Positions 60,515-63,802 of a stretch of 63,802 bases of DNA are shown here, one piece after another. The stretch's first letter is position 1, and each line of letters starts with the position of its first letter. The notes beneath the pieces were generated by a model. That model saw only the letters and a list, made by a program, of their open reading frames with translations. It did no database searches and was not told the origin of the DNA. The stretch is from an uncultured Psychrobacillus sp. (GTDB lineage: Bacteria; Bacillota; Bacilli; Bacillales_A; Planococcaceae): the NCBI GenBank assembly GCA_934234185.1, contig CAKQHO010000007.1, forward strand, positions 1 through 63,802. Reading direction: 5' to 3'. The position numbers were made by a program, and so were the translations under genes.

Positions 60515-60984
60515 CTATCTGTCAACTACTTCAAATAATTGAGGAAATAATTCTTCAATAAATTTACTAATTTGATCGCGAGGTTTATTCTCATGCTGAA
60601 AATAAATTTCATCTGTAATCTTAATAAGATCGTAGTAAGGTTCTTCTGTGATTTCTGCTTTCTCTAGTAAGTGATGAAGTCTCCATAATTCCACCCCATG
60701 TTTGCTTTCTAAGTCAGCTAATGTTTTTGCACCAATGGATTCTAGTGTTTTAGTAAGAACTGTATAAAATGAATGTATATTTACTTATGGAATAGATGAG
60801 ACTGTCCAATTGAGATAGCCTTCATGTCTCCTCCGCTTGATAGTTCATTGTTGTAGATTATCATGCGCCAAGTATTATTCAACAGAGCATCTCCTGAAGG
60901 ATAGTTAAGTGAAATAATTATTTCACTTACTACATTCCAACGATCATCCTTTGTAAGTACATCTGCTTTACTAACCTTAATCAT
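60515..60984 (-). pseudogene. Frameshifted gene resembling DUF4375 (DMP19-like)
   Basis: From ATG at 60984 (AAAGGGG site) a frame gives MIKVSKADVL and WRMIIYNNELSSGG, then stops at 60781. Immediately afterwards another frame without a start gives HSFYTVLTKTLESIGAKTLA and continues about 80 residues to 60515. The pattern of NNE..GG followed by a LESIGA-type helix recalls DUF4375 proteins. One frameshift near 60780 would explain both parts. Confidence 0.5.
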
Positions 60985-61440
60985 AGTTGACCCCTTTATT
61001 TTTTTCTCACAAATTTTATCGTCTTTTATAATGAATAATTGGGATTTGTAGAGAAGAAATTTTGCTTTCATGAAAAATAGTTAGATAGTAATAGAAAAAT
61101 CTGCAAGATCATTCTACCATTAATTTAAGGAATATTCTTAATATCAATAATAGGTATTAATTCAAGCTTCTTCATATATGGAAAATAGTAAGGAAGGATG
61201 GTTTAACTATGTATTTTTGAGCAAACTAACCTTGAGATTAAACACGTTAGCTACAAAGACAACTTTCAGGAGAAAGACGACCTCCTCGACCTATTGTTAT
61301 GGACATAAGTGTACATTCTATTTTATTTCAACTCATCTCACTCCTTCCAAGTATCTAGAAATCAGTGCAGATTTATATATACATCGAAAAAAATCCTTTA
61401 TAATAAAAAAGTATTTTTAAATAAGAAGGGAGCTGCTTAC
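60985..61440. other. Spacer without a recognisable gene
   Basis: This AT-rich stretch of about 450 bp has only short frames lacking ribosome sites, including one at 61178-61420. It must contain the promoters of the two flanking units. Confidence 0.5.
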
Positions 61441-62166
61441 ATGGCACAATCATTAAAAGGAAAAGTAGCATTTGTAACAGGAAGCGCTAGAGGAATCGGA
61501 AAAGCAACTGCTATTGCATTGGCAAAAGAAGGCGTGAACGTGGGTCTTCTAGCAAGAACAGAGTCAAAATTAAAAGAAGTGGCTGCTGAAATAGAGAGCT
61601 TAGGTGTGAAAGTAGCATACGCGACTGCTGATGTTTCTTCAAAAGAACAAGTAGAGGCAGCTATTTCTACATTAACAGCTGACCTAGGAGCTGCTGATGT
61701 TTTAATAAATAATGCAGGTATTGGAACCTTCGGAACGCTTCTAGAAATGGACCCTGAGGAATGGAAAAGCATCGTTGATACAAACTTAATGGGGACATAC
61801 TATGTAACTCGTGCAGTTTTACCTCAATTAATAGAGAAAAATGGTGGAGACATTATTAATATCTCATCTACTAATGGATTGAGCGGAGCAGCTACTTCAA
61901 GTGCATATAGTGCATCTAAGTTTGGTGTTATTGGATTAACAGAATCTCTTGCTCAAGAGGTGCGTCGAAATAATATTCGCGTATCTGCTTTAACTCCAAG
62001 TACAGTAGCAACAGATTTAGCGATTGATACAAATCTTATTAAAGAAAATGACGATTCTAAATTTATGCAGCCAGAGGATATTGCAGAATTTATCGTGAAT
62101 CAATTAAAACTAAATCCACGTATTTATGTGAAAACTGCAAGCTTTATCGCAACAAACCCATACTAA
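61441..62166 (+). CDS. Short-chain dehydrogenase (FabG/YoxD-like 3-ketoacyl reductase)
   Basis: The 241 residues have the NAD(P)-binding motif TGSARGIGKATA, NNAGIGTFG, the catalytic serine in NISSTNGLSG and the YSASK motif with catalytic Tyr and Lys. The sequence resembles FabG-like YoxD; the physiological substrate is unproven. ATG at 61441 follows AGAAGGGAG, and the long upstream extension is not supported. Confidence 0.92.
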   Translation: MAQSLKGKVAFVTGSARGIGKATAIALAKEGVNVGLLARTESKLKEVAAEIESLGVKVAYATADVSSKEQVEAAISTLTADLGAADVLINNAGIGTFGTLLEMDPEEWKSIVDTNLMGTYYVTRAVLPQLIEKNGGDIINISSTNGLSGAATSSAYSASKFGVIGLTESLAQEVRRNNIRVSALTPSTVATDLAIDTNLIKENDDSKFMQPEDIAEFIVNQLKLNPRIYVKTASFIATNPY

Positions 62167-62179
62167 TATACTTTCCATT

Positions 62180-62212
62180 AGAGTTGGAGACATATGTCTT
62201 CAACTCTTTTTC
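62180..62212 (+). terminator. Terminator of the short-chain dehydrogenase gene
   Basis: Arms agagttggagacat / atgtcttcaactct are followed by five Ts. Confidence 0.85.
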
Positions 62213-62279
62213 GCATATTTGGATAAACAGTGTCATAATGAAAAGAATATTATAAGGGACAAGGAAAGGATGTACCAAT

Positions 62280-62468
62280 ATGAAGTACAACAAAACAGTG
62301 ATGACAAAGTTGATCAATGAGCATCGAGACTTACACGATGAACTAAAAAAGATTAAATTAGAAATGGGCCTAGAAAAGAACCTGGCTATTAAGGCATTAT
62401 ATCACTCGGCAGTAGCTGATAACGGTCCTTATATGAAGGACTATCAAGAATTAGAGCGTCTATATTAA
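62280..62468 (+). CDS. Small hypothetical protein
   Basis: A 62-residue, charged, mainly helical protein (KLINEHRDLHDELKKIKLEM). The AGGAAAGGATG site and the following bidirectional terminator suggest a real gene. No family is recognised and no membrane segment or metal motif is evident. Confidence 0.7.
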   Translation: MKYNKTVMTKLINEHRDLHDELKKIKLEMGLEKNLAIKALYHSAVADNGPYMKDYQELERLY

Positions 62469-62470
62469 AA

Positions 62471-62493
62471 AGCTCAGGCATATAGCCTGAGCT
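62471..62493. terminator. Bidirectional terminator
   Basis: Arms agctcaggc / gcctgagct with loop atata lie between two convergent genes, two bases from one stop codon. Confidence 0.85.
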
Positions 62494-62494
62494 C

Positions 62495-63082
62495 TCATTT
62501 TCTCTGTTTCTCTTCCCGTTCTTTTTTTATCTCCTCTATTCTCTTCATTTGCTCCTGATAGTCCTTCTCCATTTCAGAGGTGGATGGGAGAAAGGATTCT
62601 GTACTAAAGTCTACTCTTTTTCCGTAACGAAGCATTTCGTAGAGGATCATCCCATTGTTGGGCTTTCCATTAAATGTGATCATAGGCACTATATCAAATA
62701 GGACATAATAAAATGCATAGAAAACAAAGCGTTCCCAAAATGTTTTATATTCCTCCGCCCATCCATTGGCAACCAAAAAGTTGATGAGCAATGCTAAGGA
62801 TAGATTCATGAGAATGGGAGCAGAGTAAATACAAATGTAGGCGAGCTTACTTTTACGCCTTAATTCATCATAGGAAAACCAGCTATACAAATGATAATAT
62901 TTGTGAATATCAATCATGCCAAACTTCAGAATCCGTGGTCCAGAGCCAATGGTCAGCCTTGGATTGACGACCCCAAATAGCCAGCTGACTGCTAAGTAGC
63001 CGAACTCCCTAAGAAATATCACCACAGGTAGGATGATAAATGCTGAAATAACAAGTGATACAAGATCAGTTAGTCCAAACAC
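62495..63082 (-). CDS. M50-like membrane protein lacking catalytic histidines
   Basis: The 195-residue protein has about four membrane segments and a charged tail rich in E, K and R (155-195). The segment ILPVVIFLREFGYLAVSWLFG resembles the HExxH helix of site-2 proteases with both histidines replaced (R25, Y29). VLFDIVPMITFNGKPNNGMI resembles the second M50 motif with its aspartate/proline region. I infer an inactive relative. The start is ATG at 63082. Confidence 0.6.
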   Translation of the reverse strand: MFGLTDLVSLVISAFIILPVVIFLREFGYLAVSWLFGVVNPRLTIGSGPRILKFGMIDIHKYYHLYSWFSYDELRRKSKLAYICIYSAPILMNLSLALLINFLVANGWAEEYKTFWERFVFYAFYYVLFDIVPMITFNGKPNNGMILYEMLRYGKRVDFSTESFLPSTSEMEKDYQEQMKRIEEIKKEREEKQRK

Positions 63083-63222
63083 TATTATTCACATCCTCAC
63101 AATAACTTCTAAGCTTCTTCTATACCCGCTTCCACACATTTAAATCTTCAATAGAAAGTTTAAACGAATATTCTGTAGCAAGCCTCGAATACTAAAAAAG
63201 CAGGAAGAAGGGAGGAACTATA

Positions 63223-63486
63223 GTGGCTAAGCATTCTGATAAAAGCTGGAAAAAGGATCATCCAGTAACGTTGTCGACTAACTCGGTGCAAAAAGCTGAC
63301 CGTGCAGTGAAGCAAGCAATGTCTCATCCAGAGGAAATGGCAGTAGAGCATGCATTTAACTCTATATTGCATGCTGAAAATGCTGTTTCTAATGCAGAAG
63401 AGCATAATGAACATTTGGATATAGTGGAACAGAATAAGGAACATTTAGATACGATTAAGCACCAACTGGGTGAGGTAGAAAAGTAA
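63223..63486 (+). CDS. Small hypothetical protein
   Basis: The 87-residue, hydrophilic, helical protein is rich in H, E, N and K (EHAFNSILHAENAVSNAEEH). The GTG start follows GAAGGGAGG at the right distance and a terminator follows its stop, so it is probably expressed. I recognise no family or catalytic motif. Confidence 0.75.
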   Translation: MAKHSDKSWKKDHPVTLSTNSVQKADRAVKQAMSHPEEMAVEHAFNSILHAENAVSNAEEHNEHLDIVEQNKEHLDTIKHQLGEVEK

Positions 63487-63502
63487 TAAGTTGCTCAAAA
63501 AA

Positions 63503-63536
63503 ACGGTAGTCTATTTAAATAGATTACCGTTTTTTT
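63503..63536. terminator. Bidirectional terminator
   Basis: Arms acggtagtctattt / aaatagattaccgt with A- and T-runs on both sides lie between convergent genes. Confidence 0.88.
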
Positions 63537-63537
63537 A

Positions 63538-63802
63538 TCATCCATCAATTGCTTCCTTTGCAACAACTGTTTTATTCTTCGTTAACTCTACCGTAAAGCC
63601 TATAAGTGGAGGAACAAAACTTAATAGAGTAATAAGAAGAAGCGTTAAAAATACATGCTGTGCCACCCATGGGATATTCCCTAGCAGATAACCAGCTTCG
63701 ACCCATACGAGTGTCCATATGGCTGCCCCAAAAGAATTAAAGGCAATAAATCGTTTAAAAGAAAAGTTAGTGAAGCCACTTAGAAAGGGTAGGGTAGTGC
63801 TC
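63538..63802 (-). CDS. DedA family membrane protein, C-terminal part
   Basis: The frame reads in from the right edge and ends with TGA at 63538, giving 87 residues and no start in the window. LPFLSGFTNFSFKRFIAFNS, then FGAAIWTLVWVEAGYLLG, matches the conserved C-terminal region of DedA proteins, followed by a last membrane helix. DedA proteins act in lipid-carrier flipping and envelope homeostasis. Confidence 0.8.
   Translation of the reverse strand, partial: STTLPFLSGFTNFSFKRFIAFNSFGAAIWTLVWVEAGYLLGNIPWVAQHVFLTLLLITLLSFVPPLIGFTVELTKNKTVVAKEAIDG

Noticed and set aside
60354..60542. 62-codon plus-strand frame starting with TTG
   Set aside because: No ribosome site, and it overlaps the better-supported DUF4375-like pseudogene on the other strand.
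61178..61420. 80-codon frame before the short-chain dehydrogenase
   Set aside because: No ribosome site, irregular composition, and it runs into the control region of the next gene.

Overview
The window is the replication-origin region of a low-GC, Gram-positive, spore-forming Bacillales chromosome. The gene order gyrA-gyrB-recF-yaaA-dnaN-dnaA / rpmH-rnpA-yidC-khpB-mnmE-mnmG-rsmG-noc-parA-parB, the presence of Noc, Spo0J and YyaC, and the walRKHIJ cluster all point there. The style of the proteins suggests Planococcaceae (Psychrobacillus/Lysinibacillus/Sporosarcina-like); that family assignment is inference.

Left part (1-12.7 kb): a strong minus-strand promoter and rRNA-type leader at the edge imply an rRNA operon just outside the window. 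Then come a degenerate HD-GYP gene, gyrA, gyrB, recF, yaaA, dnaN and dnaA on the minus strand. oriC is bipartite: a DnaA-box cluster upstream of dnaA (10.13-10.42 kb), and a dnaA-dnaN spacer holding DnaA boxes, DnaA-trio-like triplets and an AT-rich stretch. rpmH, rnpA, yidC and khpB diverge on the plus strand.

Core part (12.7-41.6 kb): tRNA modification (mnmE, mnmG), rsmG, chromosome segregation (noc, parA, parB, with parS-like sites), an MscS channel, ychF, the rpsF-ssb-rpsR operon, yybS-gdpP-rplI-dnaB, purA, a LysM/G5/M23 cell-wall hydrolase with a perfect WalR-type box, the walRKHIJ-htrA cluster, and rlmH. Two intergenic regions (upstream of mnmE and of rlmH) carry DnaA-box groups like the oriC-proximal clusters known in B. 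subtilis.

Accessory part (41.6-57.6 kb): directly after rlmH there are seven direct copies of an 18-bp sequence that is the 3' end of rlmH. Most are flanked by inverted arms (ccgcactta / taagtgcgg). They cut the DNA into six small cassettes: TPR+Fic; HAD+Crp/Fnr; MerR+C45 acyltransferase; XRE-AbrB+ABC ATPase+double glycosyltransferase; a GNAT acetyltransferase; and a larger block with a membrane alpha/beta hydrolase, broken crotonase and hbd genes, a DUF4386 protein and a 7TM-PAS-GGDEF diguanylate cyclase. The arrangement strongly resembles SCC (staphylococcal cassette chromosome) attachment sites at rlmH, but arrayed in tandem, and no recombinase gene is present in the window. This is the most unusual feature here.

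Right part (57.6-63.8 kb): ahpC-ahpF behind a PerR-type box, a frameshifted gene resembling DUF4375, a short-chain dehydrogenase, small hypothetical proteins, an M50-like membrane protein lacking the catalytic histidines, and the C-terminal part of a DedA protein running off the window.
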